Positions 25,030-36,440 of a stretch of DNA of 64,000 nucleotides are shown here, in pieces. Under the pieces are notes generated by a model, which was given only the letters and a program-made list of their open reading frames with translations, searched no databases and was not told the DNA's origin. How positions within the stretch are numbered: the first letter of the stretch is position 1; every line of letters starts with the position of its first letter. Source of the stretch: Viscum album (Eukaryota > Streptophyta > Magnoliopsida > Santalales > Viscaceae). Position numbers and translations under genes: made by a program. The DNA is taken from contig OY728165.1 of NCBI GenBank assembly GCA_963277665.1, positions 1,152,486,050 to 1,152,550,049 on the forward strand. Reading direction: 5' to 3'.

Positions 25030-25480
25030 TCTTTTCTTGTTTTTCTACACTATTGATAGAAACAGGTTCTAGTCATTCCTTTCTATCTGCTTATCTTGTT
25101 CGAGACCTTGAGATTTCAGTTGAGTCATTGACTCGACCCGTATTCTTAGAAACACCGACATAATAAGATTTAGAGATCACACACCTCTATTGACAAGCTG
25201 ACATGACACTTGGAGGCGAGAGTTTTGGTTGGAACTGCTTTGTGTTAGCGTCGAGGACATATGATGTGATTCTTGGAATGGATTGGCTATCTATAGTTCT
25301 TACCCAGTTCAACAGTTTTAGGTGATGGGTGTGGTGTGTCCGTAGTGATGGAATGAGGTTCTCTTTTGTCGGTTAAAGAGAGACCCAGGTTTCACATGAT
25401 GGACTCGTGCATATGAGGGCACAACTGATTTCACATCAGTTGTCTAGCCTAGCCCTTGGCATAGCCGATGTTACAAGTTT
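25030..25480 (+). pseudogene. E3 aspartic protease remnant
   Basis: The most recognisable piece is YDVILGMDWLS around 25261-25295, the conserved motif near the C-terminal end of Ty3/Gypsy proteases, which cleave the polyprotein. The active-site D(S/T)G region upstream is too decayed to place. Several frameshifts and stops are present. Confidence 0.55.
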
Positions 25481-25489
25481 CCAGTTTCC

Positions 25490-25702
25490 TGCGGTGGTGG
25501 CTAAGTATGAGGATGTCTTTCCAGTGGAAGTCCCCGGGCTACCTCCCCATCAAGAGATAGATTACTGAATTGAGTTGCAACCCAAGACGACACCGATATC
25601 AGCGTCAGCATATTGGATGGTGCCTACAGAGCTTTGTGAGCTGAGGGTGTAGCTTGACGACATTTAGAAGAAGGTCTTTGTGAGACCCAGTGTTTCACCC
25701 AG
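25490..25702 (+). pseudogene. E3 reverse transcriptase, N-terminal part (split by E4)
   Basis: Encodes the protease-RT linker and RT start: a DVFPVEVPGLPPH motif, then a stretch with three stops, ending in KVFVRPSVSP. The next residues continue after E4 at 37492. Bases 25698-25702 (CCCAG) are the left E4 target duplication. The insertion lies just before the conserved first RT motif (PVLF), so the gene is cut in two. Confidence 0.75.
25698..25702. repeat. E4 target site duplication, left
   Basis: CCCAG, identical to 37487-37491. Confidence 0.95.
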
Positions 25703-27123
25703 TGTAACATCCCAAGTAAGTAATGAATAATAGATATTTTTATCTATGTCTATTAATTATTAATATAGTGTTATAGAGGCTTAAAATGAAAATAAATACA
25801 ATCTTATGCATGGAATACACTAATATTCTTAAAAGATTGTTTTAGTGCCTTTTGATGGAAAACCATTTTTGAATATATATTTTGAAAATTTTATAAACTA
25901 TGCTTGTCAAAATAAACTTATTATTTATGATTGGGACATCAAAATTAACCTTGTGTGAATTTTTGGTATTTTTCTGACAATGTTCATTTTTTAATGAATA
26001 GTGAAAAATACTGCATTTTACATCAAAACTGCTTTTTAATATAATTTATTTATATGACTAGATTATCTTTTGAATTGTTATTAACGTGTAATATGAATAT
26101 ATTTTTACCATTTAATCCAATGGTGGTCATTGGAATCAATTTCACTTTGAAATTGGACTTAAACTAGTGTCAATCTTTTGATACTTATTGTTTTGTAAAA
26201 ACACGCTATTTGCTCTGGCAGCAGGAAATAATTATTAAATTAATTAATGTGACTAATATGATTTGAATTTTGTAAAATAGACTTCATTTTTGAATTCAGA
26301 ATATCAAATATATCTTAGGGTAAATTTTTGGTAATTTTCTGAAAAACATCAATTTTTGATGAATAGTGAAACCACTAAGTGGTAATCAAGCAAACTGATT
26401 TTTCAGTTAAATGAAAGTTTACCACTAATGTGTATTGAATTTTGAAAATCCGACATACATGGTTGTCATTAGTATGTAAAATGTGGTTCAATGAGATTAT
26501 AACAATTTTTTGGTGAATAGTAACTTATTAAGTTCTTAATCACGATTAGTGGTAATTAGGGTAGTTTAAGGTATAAATAATACTTTAATAAAATGAAATG
26601 ACCTATACACATGTCCCAACATCATTGGTTGTGTCATGGCCGACCATGACATGCCATGGGTCAACTTGGGGACCCCATGGATCCACTTTTGTTGGGAAAT
26701 GACATAAATTACTTTTTATTTAATGTTAAAGTGAAAATGACACAAACATAATATGTTTTACGAAAACAATTTTTAAGTGGGGTTATACAAGTCCAAATTT
26801 TGATTATAAATAATAATTGGAAAGCTAAAACGATTTCCTATATCATAGTATTTCTTATATAATTTTTAGACATTAAATAAATTTAATTATATATGACATA
26901 ATAATGATGCAGCGATGACATCATTATTTGACGATTTAAATAAAATAGAAAGATAATGTAAAATATATGAACTAAACATGTCAAAAACCAATTGGATGAA
27001 TGGATTTCGAACCCTTATCACCCTATCCACGAATTCTATCAATTTGGGACCTTTTAAAACCGATACACATTTTCAAGTAAAGTAATATTTCTTTACTTTC
27101 CAAAAGTGCCCCTCATCTCCTCT

Positions 27124-27130
27124 TATAAAA
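27124..27130 (+). promoter_or_regulatory. TATA box of E4 5' LTR
   Basis: TATAAAA in CTCTTATAAAAGGCCCCC, about 1.42 kb into the LTR. It leaves a leader of about 2.1 kb before the LTR end. Start sites would be expected some 30 bases downstream. The same box is at 35348-35354 in the 3' LTR. Confidence 0.75.
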
Positions 27131-27491
27131 GGCCCCCATCTCTACCTCATTTCACACAATCCTCAAGCCTTTGGCTCGGCCAAACCCTGCCCATTTACTC
27201 TCTCCACATCCCTCTCCTCATCCTAGAGGATTACCTTTGGGCAGAATCCTTTCAAAGGAAGCCTTTAGGCTCAAAACAAAAGGAGTTACACTTTTAAAGG
27301 TAATTCTTTCTCTCATGTTCATTTGTTTTATTTTGCTTCTCCAACCCCCTAAACTCTTTTTATTTACTTATTTTTTAACAACTACAGTATCTTCAATATA
27401 CAAGGATGTTGTTATAATATTTACTTGAGCTACACTCTCACACAACTACATCAAATGGTTAAAGAACATACAGTTTCCGTGGATGGCGAAA

Positions 27492-27885
27492 TTCTGCCTC
27501 CCGAAACGATGATTGTTCAACACTCATTTATCACCTTCAAAGGTGGCCATTATGATGTCAATATTTTTATATATGATATATAATATGTTTATGTTTTCCT
27601 TAAGCTTCTGTTTTTTTCATTTTGGGCATACCTTTATGGTTTCCATTATGGGTAAACACGATATCTTCATTTTAGGAAGTGCGGACTACTGCCCCCTCAA
27701 AGTGATTTGATTCGTTAAATACCATATGTGGGACATATAAAGGATGGAACTATGATATTATATATGATATTACACTGGAATTATAATATACCTTTATATA
27801 ATTATGATTCCATTCTATAAAATATGAAATTGAAATGAAAGCAGCGTTCATGCGTACGTACGGCTTACCGTCTCCATGAACGGTG
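27492..27885 (+). repeat. Three diverged TTACCGTCTCC-type modules in E4 5' LTR
   Basis: Cores are TTCTGCCTCC (27492), CTACTGCCCCCTC (27686) and TTACCGTCTCC (27865), spaced 194 and 179 bp. The last is preceded by GCGTACGTACGGC as in E1 and E2. A possible fourth, more distant relative is at 28380-28420. All but the fourth lie inside the predicted first intron. Confidence 0.55.
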
Positions 27886-28182
27886 CATTTCAATTCTTAC
27901 CTATAAATGATTATGTAATATTATAAATGCATGTATGTACTGGATATATATGACATATATGATATCTACATCATCAATACCATTCTGGATATAATGAACC
28001 TTTGACCAAATTAACAACATGTAAGTGTAAGAAGTCTATTTTTGACTTAAGAACCAAATACCGACAAAATGAACATTATTAACTTAACTGATTACATGAT
28101 GTTCATAACATGGTATAAAAGGAATAATGAACTTGAAAAAGATTCATAAGGAATTATAGATTAACTCAAGTTTATTATTCAG

Positions 28183-28218
28183 GAGATTAAAGAACGGTCG
28201 GGTCAAGTCGGATACGAG
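28183..28218 (+). other. Candidate 36-nt mini-exon in E4 5' LTR leader
   Basis: Flanked by TTTATTATTCAG and GTATGGGAC. Exon length equals that of E1 (36 nt), although the exon sequence itself is hardly similar. The 3' LTR copy is at 36405-36440. Proposed introns are 27300-28182 and 28219-29015. No transcript evidence is available here. Confidence 0.45.
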
Positions 28219-29267
28219 GTATGGGACTTCGTCTCAATCTCCTTTCATTGAGGCATATTTTATTTTATACACAACATTATTTTATACGGTGTATAAACCC
28301 CTTTGACATTTACATTTATTCAAAAGGAATCTTTTTTATACGAATCATTTACTAAACGACAAAAGGGAATGTTTTTGTCGTACGTATGCGGCGACAACGA
28401 CTTCTCCGCCGTCATGACCGTTATTTGAGTTTCGGCTTCCTCTACAAGCCATACCTTCTTTTTAAAAGAAAAATAAATACCATGTTTTACTTTGGTATTT
28501 AAAATGGTTTTCATAATGTTTTTATTATATCAATGTGTTGTGTTGATATCTCGTGATTGAAATGTGGAAATTTTATGTTTCCTTTATGCATGTTTTATGT
28601 GATATGATTATGTTATGGTTCTTGGGCATTATTATGAAGACGGGTGGTTCCGTGATAAACTAAGGGCGGGTGAGCCCGTTATAGCTCTCCAATGCATTGG
28701 GTAACGCGAAGGAGTGAAACGTTAAGGTTTCTCCGAAGAGATTTTTAGGGAATATACTGTGATGGGTATTCCAAACGTAACCAAGAGGGTTACTCCCTAC
28801 GTAAGAATGTTATGAATGCCTCAAGTTACCTTTATGACTTATGATTTATCTGATTTATTCATGATTTTATGAGGTATGATAAAGTGCCTATGTTATATGG
28901 GTAAAGTATGATTTCATTCTTATGTATATATGAACTCATGTTTCCTTTCCATGTTTTTTTATAACCCATACTGAGTTTTTATGCTCATCCCATGTTTTTG
29001 AAATGTTTTTCACAGGTCAATGGAAAGGTACATGATAAGATGATAGAGTCAAGGATGTGTCAAGAAATAATCGATGTTTTATTTTAAATGTGTTTCCATT
29101 GATGGGAATGAAGAATAATATCTTTATGTAACCACTTTGTTTATATGTGGAATGTAATGCAAGTTTTATGATCTAATTCTCTAAAACTCTAAACCCGAAA
29201 AGATCCTCAATGTGTAATCTTGTAATAACTCAAGATTAAGCAAGGATAAAGGCTGGGGCCTTATAGT

Positions 29268-29283
29268 TGGTCTCAAAGGTCGG
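29268..29283 (+). other. E4 primer-binding site
   Basis: TGGTCTCAAAGGTCGG begins two bases after the LTR end. It resembles the initiator-methionine tRNA complement TGGTATCAGAGC with changes. It is the minus-strand primer site for reverse transcription. Confidence 0.8.
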
Positions 29284-29401
29284 TTTAGATAACTTTAGGA
29301 GTTAGAATTCTATTAAATGATTATCCAAAAATATTTTTTTTCGAAATGATATAGCATTTAAAGATTACCATGTTGCTTCATCTAAGACATGTTTGTTCAG
29401 A

Positions 29402-30450
29402 ATGGTTTTCTGCAGAGGAAACAGGGAAGCAGTGCTAGGACGGCATATAGAAGGAAATAACCTTCCGAATCAGCATCCAGAAATGGTCGGAATTGGAACT
29501 AAACAGTTAGTGGCAGTAATGGCGCAGTTGACTCAAGCGATAAATGGCGGTGGTATCCATGCACGAGATCAGCCAGATCAACCGCAGAGGAACATGTCAG
29601 TGGAGGAACATTTCATGAGGCAACATCCACCATCATTCAGAGGATCATCTGACCCTGTGCTAGATGAAGGGTGGATTAAAGCACTGGAGAAGATTTTTGA
29701 TGTCATGGGGTGTTCAGACAATCAAAATTTTTGTCTTGCTATTTACCGTTTGGAGGGTGAAGTAGATCAGTGGTGGTCTATGGTTAAAAATATCAGGGAT
29801 GCCGATGAGATTGATGCTCTTGACTGGGATGAATTCAAAGGTATGTTTTTTGAGAAGTATTTTCCTAAGGCTGTTCGACTTTTGATGGAAAAGCAATTCT
29901 TGGAATTGAGGCAAGAGGAAGACTCAGTGGCAGCCTATGAAGAAAGGTTCACTCGATTGGGAAGGTATGCTCTAATTTTTGTCCGGGACCTTGATAGTAA
30001 AAATCAATCGTTTTTACTCAGGATTAAAGCCAACGTATCGAAGGGAATTAGATTCTCGTGAGTTTAAAAGTTATGAAAAGCTTGTTTGATGTGCTGAGAA
30101 GGTGGAAATGGAGTTTGCCGATGACCAAGTTTTCTATAACAACCAGCAGAAGAAGAGACCGAGGTGGCAGGAGAAAGGTTATAATTCTTCAAAAAAGTCT
30201 GATTTAAGAGAACTAAGTTTCCAGTTTGTGATAAATGTGGCAAAAGGCATGCTGGGGAATGTATTCGGAATTCTGGGAAGTGCTACCGATGTGGTAAGAT
30301 GGTACATAAGGCTCGTGATTGCACTGAAAAGGATCAAGGTGAAGGTAAGAAGAAAATTGATTTACAGTTAGTGAAATGTTATAAGTGCAATGAGATGGGT
30401 CACTATGCAAACGAGTGTCCGAAAAGGAGCCTGAGTGATGGGAAGCAGTT
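29402..30450 (+). pseudogene. E4 Gag remnant with three zinc knuckles
   Basis: The first frame (ATG at 29402, stop at 30059-30061) carries the retrotransposon Gag core: HPPSFRGSSDPVLDEGWIKA, then VDQWWSMVKN and a downstream LRQEEDSVAAYEERF motif. A frameshift near its end moves the reading to another frame, and a second shift near 30200 precedes three nucleocapsid knuckles: CDKCGKRHAGEC (from about 30226), CYRCGKMVHKARDC (from about 30279) and CYKCNEMGHYANEC (from about 30377). All knuckle Cys and His residues are intact. Gag forms the particle and binds RNA. The start codon is uncertain because other ATGs lie just upstream in a different frame. Confidence 0.85.
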
Positions 30451-30888
30451 AAACTACAAGCAGAAAGGCGTGGTGAAATCCTTTGCAACTACTTCAGTAG
30501 ATGTCGGGCCATCAAATGAAGTTGTATCAGGTACTTTGTTTGTTTTTTCAGATTATGCCAGTGTGTTGTTTGATTCGGGGTCTACACATTCTTTCATCTC
30601 TGAAACCTTTTCTAGTAAAATGGGAATACCATCTCAAGAAATGACTCATGAACTTTTGGTAAAAACACCTGGGGAAGTGTCGAGGCAAAAATAATTTATA
30701 AGAATCTTCCTATCCTTATCTGTTGAAAGAACCTACTTGGAAACCTTATTGTTCTACCTCTAGTAGAGTTTGATGTTATCCTGGGTATGGATTGGCTCTC
30801 TATTTACCATGCTAAGATTGACTGTAGAGCTAAATAAGTTTCTTTTCAGAAAGACTTTCAGTTTGTTTACAAGAATGAACCCTTACTT
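30451..30888 (+). pseudogene. E4 aspartic protease remnant
   Basis: The active-site motif VLFDSGSTHSFI (D-S-G) is intact near 30567-30600, in frame with the last zinc knuckle, so Gag and protease were one reading frame here. A stop at about 30692 and a shift follow. The family motif VILGMDWLS appears near 30775-30801 in another frame, then a further stop after DCRAK. The enzyme would process Gag-Pol. Confidence 0.85.
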
Positions 30889-32300
30889 TTGATAACATAT
30901 CAAGAGGCCGAGAAACTTGTAAAAGATGGAAATGAATGTTACCTTGCACACATCGTTGAAAATAAAGGAACTGTTCAGATTAATGATGTGCCAGTGGTAA
31001 ATGAGTATCCTGATGTTTTTCCTAATGAGTTGCCTGGAATAATACAGGATCGGGAAGTTGAGTTTACAGTTGACATAGTTCCTGATGCTAAGCCAATTTC
31101 AAAACCCCCTTATCAAATGGCACAAATTGAACTTTTAGAGTTGAAGGATAAATTGCAAGATTTATTAGAGAAAGTTTTCATTAGACCTAGAACATCACCA
31201 TGGGGTGCTCCTGTTTTATTTGTTAAAAATAAAGATGGTTCTATGAGACTTTGCATTGATTATAGAGCCTTGAATAATATCATTGTTAAGAACAAATATC
31301 CTTTGTCTCATATCGATGATTTGTTTGATCAGCTCCAGGGAGCTCAGTTTTTTTCAAAGATTGAATTGAGATCGGGGTACCATCAGCTGAAGGTAAAGGA
31401 GGCAGATATTCCGAAGACCGCGTTCCGTACGAGATATGGCCATTATGAATTTGTAGTAATGCCTTTTGGGCTAACCAATTCACCTGCTGTATTCATGGAC
31501 TTAATGAATAGAATTTTTCATGAGTTCTTGGATAAGTTTGTCGTGGTTTTCATTGATGATATTTTGGTGTTTTCTAAAAGTAAAGAGGAGCATGAAAAAC
31601 ATTTAAGGGTTATCTTGCAAACCTTAAAAGAAAATAAATTGTATGGGAAATTCTGCAAGTGTGAGTTTTGGTTGCAACAAATTTCATTCCTTGGTCACAT
31701 TGTTTCTAAAGATGTAATAACTGTTGATCCTGCAAAAACAAAAGTTGTGGAAGAATGGCCAAGACCCACAAATGTAACCAAGATTCGTAGCTTCCTTGGT
31801 TTGGCGGGCTATTACCAAAGGTTTGTTAGAAATTTTTCACGGTTATCTAGTCCAATGACTAAGCTAACTCGGAAGGGTGTTAAGTTTATCTGGAAAAAAG
31901 AATGTGATGATTGTTTTCCGGAATTGAAAAGAAGATTGGTGAATGCTCCAGTTTTGGCACTACCTTCCAGGAATGGTGAGTTTGTTATATACAGTGATGC
32001 TTCATTGAAAGGACTTGGCTGCGTCCTAATGAAGAGTGATCAGGTAATTGCTTATGCTTCACGACAGTTGAAAACTCATGAGGTAAATTACCCTACACAT
32101 GATATGGAATTAGCTGCTGTTGTTTTTGATTAAAAAATTTGGAGGCATCATTTTTATGGAGTAAAGTGTGAAATATATACCGATCACAAAAGTTTAAAGT
32201 ATATATTCACTCAGAAAGAGTGAAACATGAGACAAAGGAGATGGCTTGAATTAATCAAGGAGTATGATTGTACAATTCATTAACATCCGGGAAAAGCAAA
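30889..32300 (+). pseudogene. E4 reverse transcriptase and RNase H
   Basis: A 414-codon open frame to 32133 covers the RT and most of RNase H. Landmarks are [17 protein letters not shown] (residues 104-120), [12 protein letters not shown] (191-202), the catalytic FIDD (221-224), FLGHIVS (267-273), and RNase H with YSDAS (368-372) and the E of DMELAA. The first catalytic aspartate of RT, normally in FSKIDLR, is Glu here (residue 159). A stop at 32131 interrupts RNase H. Its end continues with YTDHKSLKYI, another stop, a WLELIKEYD motif, a third stop and HPGKANKVDDALS. The protein converts RNA to DNA and degrades the template; it cannot be made whole here. Confidence 0.93.
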
Positions 32301-32304
32301 TAAA

Positions 32305-33870
32305 GTGGATGATGCTTTGAGTGGAAAAAGTAATGCTTCATTAACAATGTTGCGTTTGGAACGTGATACATTGGTTAACGATTTGATAAACTTTGGCATA
32401 GAAGTTGTTGGTGCAGTATGTCCTTCTGTTTTGTTTCAGGTATCAGTGAGATCTTCTCTATCAGATAGAATCAAGCAAGCACAGAAGCAAGATAGTGAGT
32501 TGCAGAAAAAGGTAGAGCTGGTTCAGAAAGGTAAGTTTCCTGAATTAAACATTGATAGTGATTGTGTTTTGAGATTTGGGAAGAGATTGTGTGTGCCTTG
32601 TGATTCACAGTTGAAGAGAGAGTTGTTATGTGAAGCTCATTGTTCTCCGTTTTCAGTTCATCCGGGCAGTACTAAGATGTATAGAGATCTGCGGGAGTAT
32701 TACTGGTGGGATGGAATGAAAAGAGATATTGCTGATTTTACTGTGAAGTGTTTGACTTTTCAGTAGGTTAAAGCAGAGCGGCAGTTACCGAAAGGGATGC
32801 TTCAGCCTTTACCAGTGCCAGAGTGGAAATGGGAGAATATATCCATGGAATTTTTTGTTGGATTACCGAATACATCTCAATGTAATAATGCAATCTGGGT
32901 TATTGTTGATCGCTTGACCAAATCTTCTAATTTCCTTGCTATACGAGATACTTTCTCTCTTGATCAACCATCCAGTTTGTATCTTAAAGAGATAGTCAGG
33001 TTACATGGAGTTCCTCTCTCCATTGTATCGGATCGTGATCCCAGGTTTACTTCTAACTTTTGGAAAGGCCTTCAGAAGTCATTGGGTACTGAATTAAATT
33101 TTAGTAGAGCTTTTCATCCTCAATCAGATGGACAGTCAGAACGAAAAATTCAGACATTGGAGGATATGCTACGAGCTTGTTCTATGGATTATCAGGGAAG
33201 TTGGGACCAACATCTTTCTTTGGTTAAGTTTTCATATAATAACATTTTTCATTCCAGAATACATATGGCACCATTTTAGGCATTATATGGGAAGTGGTGT
33301 CGAACTCCAGATTTCTGGGATGAAGTGGGTGAAAGGAAGTTGATGGGACCAGAATTGGTAGAAGAGATGGCAGAAAAAGTTAAGCTGATTCAGAAACACA
33401 TGAGAACAGCTCAGAGCAGGCAGAAGAGTTATGCGGATAACCGGAGGAAGGATCTATCTTTCGAGCTTGGTGATCATGTTTTTCTCAAGGTTTCTCCCTG
33501 GAAAAGTGTGATGAGATTTGGTAAGAAAGGAAAGTTGAGTCCAAGGTTCATTAGACCATACGAAATTCTGGAGAGAGTTGGATCAGTTGCATACCGAGTG
33601 GCTTTACCTCCAAGTTTATCTCAGGTACACAATGTTTTCCATGTTTCGATGTTGAGAAAGTATGTGCCAGATCCATCTCATGTTTTGAGTCCAGAGGTAG
33701 TTCAGATGGAAGAGAACCTATCATATGAGGAAAAACCGGTCCAGATTCTTGACCACAGGGAGAAAGTGTTACGGAATAAGGTGATTAAGCAGGTAAAGGT
33801 TTTGTGGAAAAACCACATGATTGAAGAGGCAACATGGGATCTGAAAATGCAATGAGGGATAAGTACCCCC
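32305..33870 (+). pseudogene. E4 integrase with chromodomain-like C-terminus
   Basis: The N-terminal HHCC zinc domain is at 32620-32766 (HCSPFSVHPGSTKMY, then KCLTF). The last Cys is Phe. After a stop, the core (32797-33279) shows MEFFVGLP, SDRDPRF (D79) and SDGQSERKIQTLED (E115). The first catalytic Asp of the DDE triad is Glu (residue 18). Another stop and shift lead to 33325-33855, with GDHVFLKVSP, KLSPRFIRPYEIL and VHNVFHVSMLRKYV typical of gypsy integrase C-termini, then KVLWKNHMIEEATWDL, a chromodomain-like end. A one-base shift just before the C-terminus leaves the usual KYPHLF ending in another frame. Integrase inserts the DNA copy; the chromodomain type of tail steers insertion to heterochromatin in relatives. 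Confidence 0.9.
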
Positions 33871-33889
33871 ATTTATTCGATAAGTAAAT

Positions 33890-33926
33890 AAATTGCGGGG
33901 ACGCAATTTTCTAAAGGGGGGAAGGA
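33890..33926 (+). other. E4 pre-LTR hairpin and polypurine tract
   Basis: A perfect stem-loop AAATTGCG-GGGA-CGCAATTT at 33890-33909, then 17 bases containing AAAGGGGGGAAGGA, then the 3' LTR. The tract primes plus-strand synthesis. The hairpin matches E2 exactly in stem and in distance, with a G for A in the loop. Confidence 0.85.
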
Positions 33927-35347
33927 TGTAACATCCCAAGTAAGTAATGAATAATAGATATTTTTATCTATATCTATTAATTATTAAGATAGTGTTATAG
34001 AGGCTTAAAATGAAAATAAATACAATCTTATGCATGGAATACACTAATATTCTTAAAAGATTGTTTTAGTGCCTTTTGATGGAAAACCATTTTTGAATCT
34101 ATATTTTGACAATTTTATAAACTATGTTTGTCAAAATAAACTTATTCTTTATGATTGGGACATCAAAATTTACCTTGTGTGAATTTTTGGTATTTTTCTG
34201 ACAATGTTCATTTTTTAATGAACAGTGAAAAATACTGCATTTTACATCAAAATTGCTTTTTAATCTAATTTATTTATATGGTTAGATTATCTTTTTAATT
34301 GGTATTAATGTGTAATATGAATATATTTTTACCATTTAATCCAATGGTGGTCATTGGAATCAATTTCACTTTGAAATTGGACTTAAACTAGTGTCATTCT
34401 TTTGATACTTATTGTTTTGTAAAAACACGCTACTTTCTCTGGCAGTGGGAATTATTTATTAAATTAATTAATGTGACTTATATGATTTGAATTTTGTAAA
34501 ATAGACTTCATTTTTGAATTCATAATATCAAATATAGCTTAGGGTGAATTTTTGGTAATTTTCTGAAAAACATCAATTTTTGATGAATAGTGAAACCACT
34601 AAGTGGTAATCAAGCAAACTAATTTTTCTGTTAAATGAATGTTTACCACTAATGTGTATTGAATTTTGAAAATCCGACATACATGGTTGTCATTAGTATG
34701 TAAAATGTGGTTCAATGAGATTATAATAATTTTTTGGTGAATAGTAACTTATTAAGTTCTTAATCACGATTAGTGGTAATTAGGGTAGTTTAAGGTATAA
34801 ATAATACTTTAATAAAATGAAATGACCTATACACATGTCCCAACCTCATTGGTTGTGTCATGGCCGACCATGAAATTCCATGGGTCAACTTGGGGACCCC
34901 ATGGATCCACGTTTGTTGGGAAATGACATAAATTACTTTTTATTTAATGTTAAAGTGAAAATGACACAAACATAATATGTTTTACGAAAACAATTTTTAA
35001 GTGGGGTTATACAAGTCCAAATTTTGATTATAAATAATCATTGGAAATCTAAAAAGATTTCCTATATCATAGTATTTCTTATATAATTTTTAGACATTAA
35101 ATAAATTTAATTATATATGACATAATAATGATGCAGCGATGACATCATTATTTGACTATTTAAATAAAATAGAAAGATAATGTAAAATCTATGAACTACA
35201 CATGTCCAAAACCAATTGGATGAGTGTATTTCGAACCCTTATCACCTTATACACGAATTATAGCAATGTGGGACCTTTTAAAACCGAAAAACATTTTCAA
35301 GTAAAGTAATATTTCTTTACTTTCCAAAAGTACCCCTCCTCTCCTCT

Positions 35348-35354
35348 TATAAAA
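35348..35354 (+). promoter_or_regulatory. TATA box of E4 3' LTR
   Basis: TATAAAA in the same context as 27124-27130. A promoter here would read out of the element into E3 sequence. Confidence 0.7.
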
Positions 35355-36404
35355 GGCCCCCACCTCTACCTAATTTCACACAATCCTAAAGCCTTTTCCT
35401 CGGCCAACCCCTGCCCATTTACTCTATGCAAATCCCTATCCTCATCCTAGAGGATTCCCTTTGGGCAGAATCCTTTCAAAGGAAGCCTTTAGGCTCAAAA
35501 TAAAAGGAGTTACACTTTTAAAGGTAATTCTTTCTCTCATGTTCATTTGTTTTATTTTGCTTCTCCAACCCCCTAAACTCTTTTTATTTACTTATTTTGT
35601 AACAACTCCAGTATCTTCAATATACAATGATGTTGTTATAATATTTACTTGAGCTAAACTCTCACACAACTACATCAAATAGTTAAAGAACATACAGTAT
35701 CCGTGGATGGCGAAATTCTGCCTCCCGAAACGATGATTGTTCAACACTCATTTAACACCGTCAAAGGCGGCCATTATGATGTCACTATTTTTATATATGA
35801 TATATAATATGTTTATGTTTTCCTTAAGCTTCTTTTTTTTCATTTTGGGCATACCTTTATGGTTTCCATTATAGGTAAACACGATATCTTCGTTTTAGGA
35901 AGTGCGGACAACCGCCTCCTCAAAGTGATTTGATTCGTTAAATACCATATGTGGGACATATAAAGGATGTAACTATGATATTATATATGATATTATACTG
36001 GAATTATAATATACCTTTATATAATTATGATTAATTCTATAAAATATGAAATAGAAATGAAAGCAGCGTTCATGCGTACGTACAGCTTACCGTCTCCATG
36101 AACAGTGCATTTCATTTCTTACCTCTAAATGATTATGTAATATTATAAATGCATGTATGTACTGGATATATATGACATATATGATATCTACATCATGAAT
36201 ACCATTCTGGATATAATGAACCTTTGACAAAATTAACAACATGTAAGTGTAAGAAGTCTATTTTTGACTTAAGAACCAAATACCGACAAAATGAACATTA
36301 TTAACTTAAATGATTACATGATGTTCATAACATGGTATAAAAGGAATAATGAACTTGAAAAAGATTCATAAGCAAGTATAGATTAACTCAAGTTTATTAT
36401 TCAG

Positions 36405-36440
36405 GAGATTAATGAACGGTCGGGTCAAGTCAGATACGAG
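36405..36440 (+). other. Candidate 36-nt mini-exon in E4 3' LTR
   Basis: Same flanking splice signals and length as 28183-28218: TTTATTATTCAG before and GTATGGGAC after. Confidence 0.4.

Larger units (their letters stand above)
25703..29265 (+). repeat. E4 5' LTR (3563 bp)
   Basis: Nearly identical to 33927-37486. It contains TATAAAA (27124-27130), a candidate donor AAAG then GTAATT (27300), an acceptor TTATTCAG ending at 28182 (883-bp intron), a 36-nt exon (28183-28218), a donor GTATGGG and a later acceptor TTTTTCACAG ending at 29015. Diverged copies of the TTACCGTCTCC module lie at 27492, 27686 and 27865. The terminal base pair is TG...TA. Confidence 0.95.

Noticed and set aside
28320..28514. 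Minus-strand frames at 28320-28514 and 36538-36735 with similar protein
   Set aside because: Duplicate because they lie in the two E4 LTRs; antisense to the leader and without a motif.
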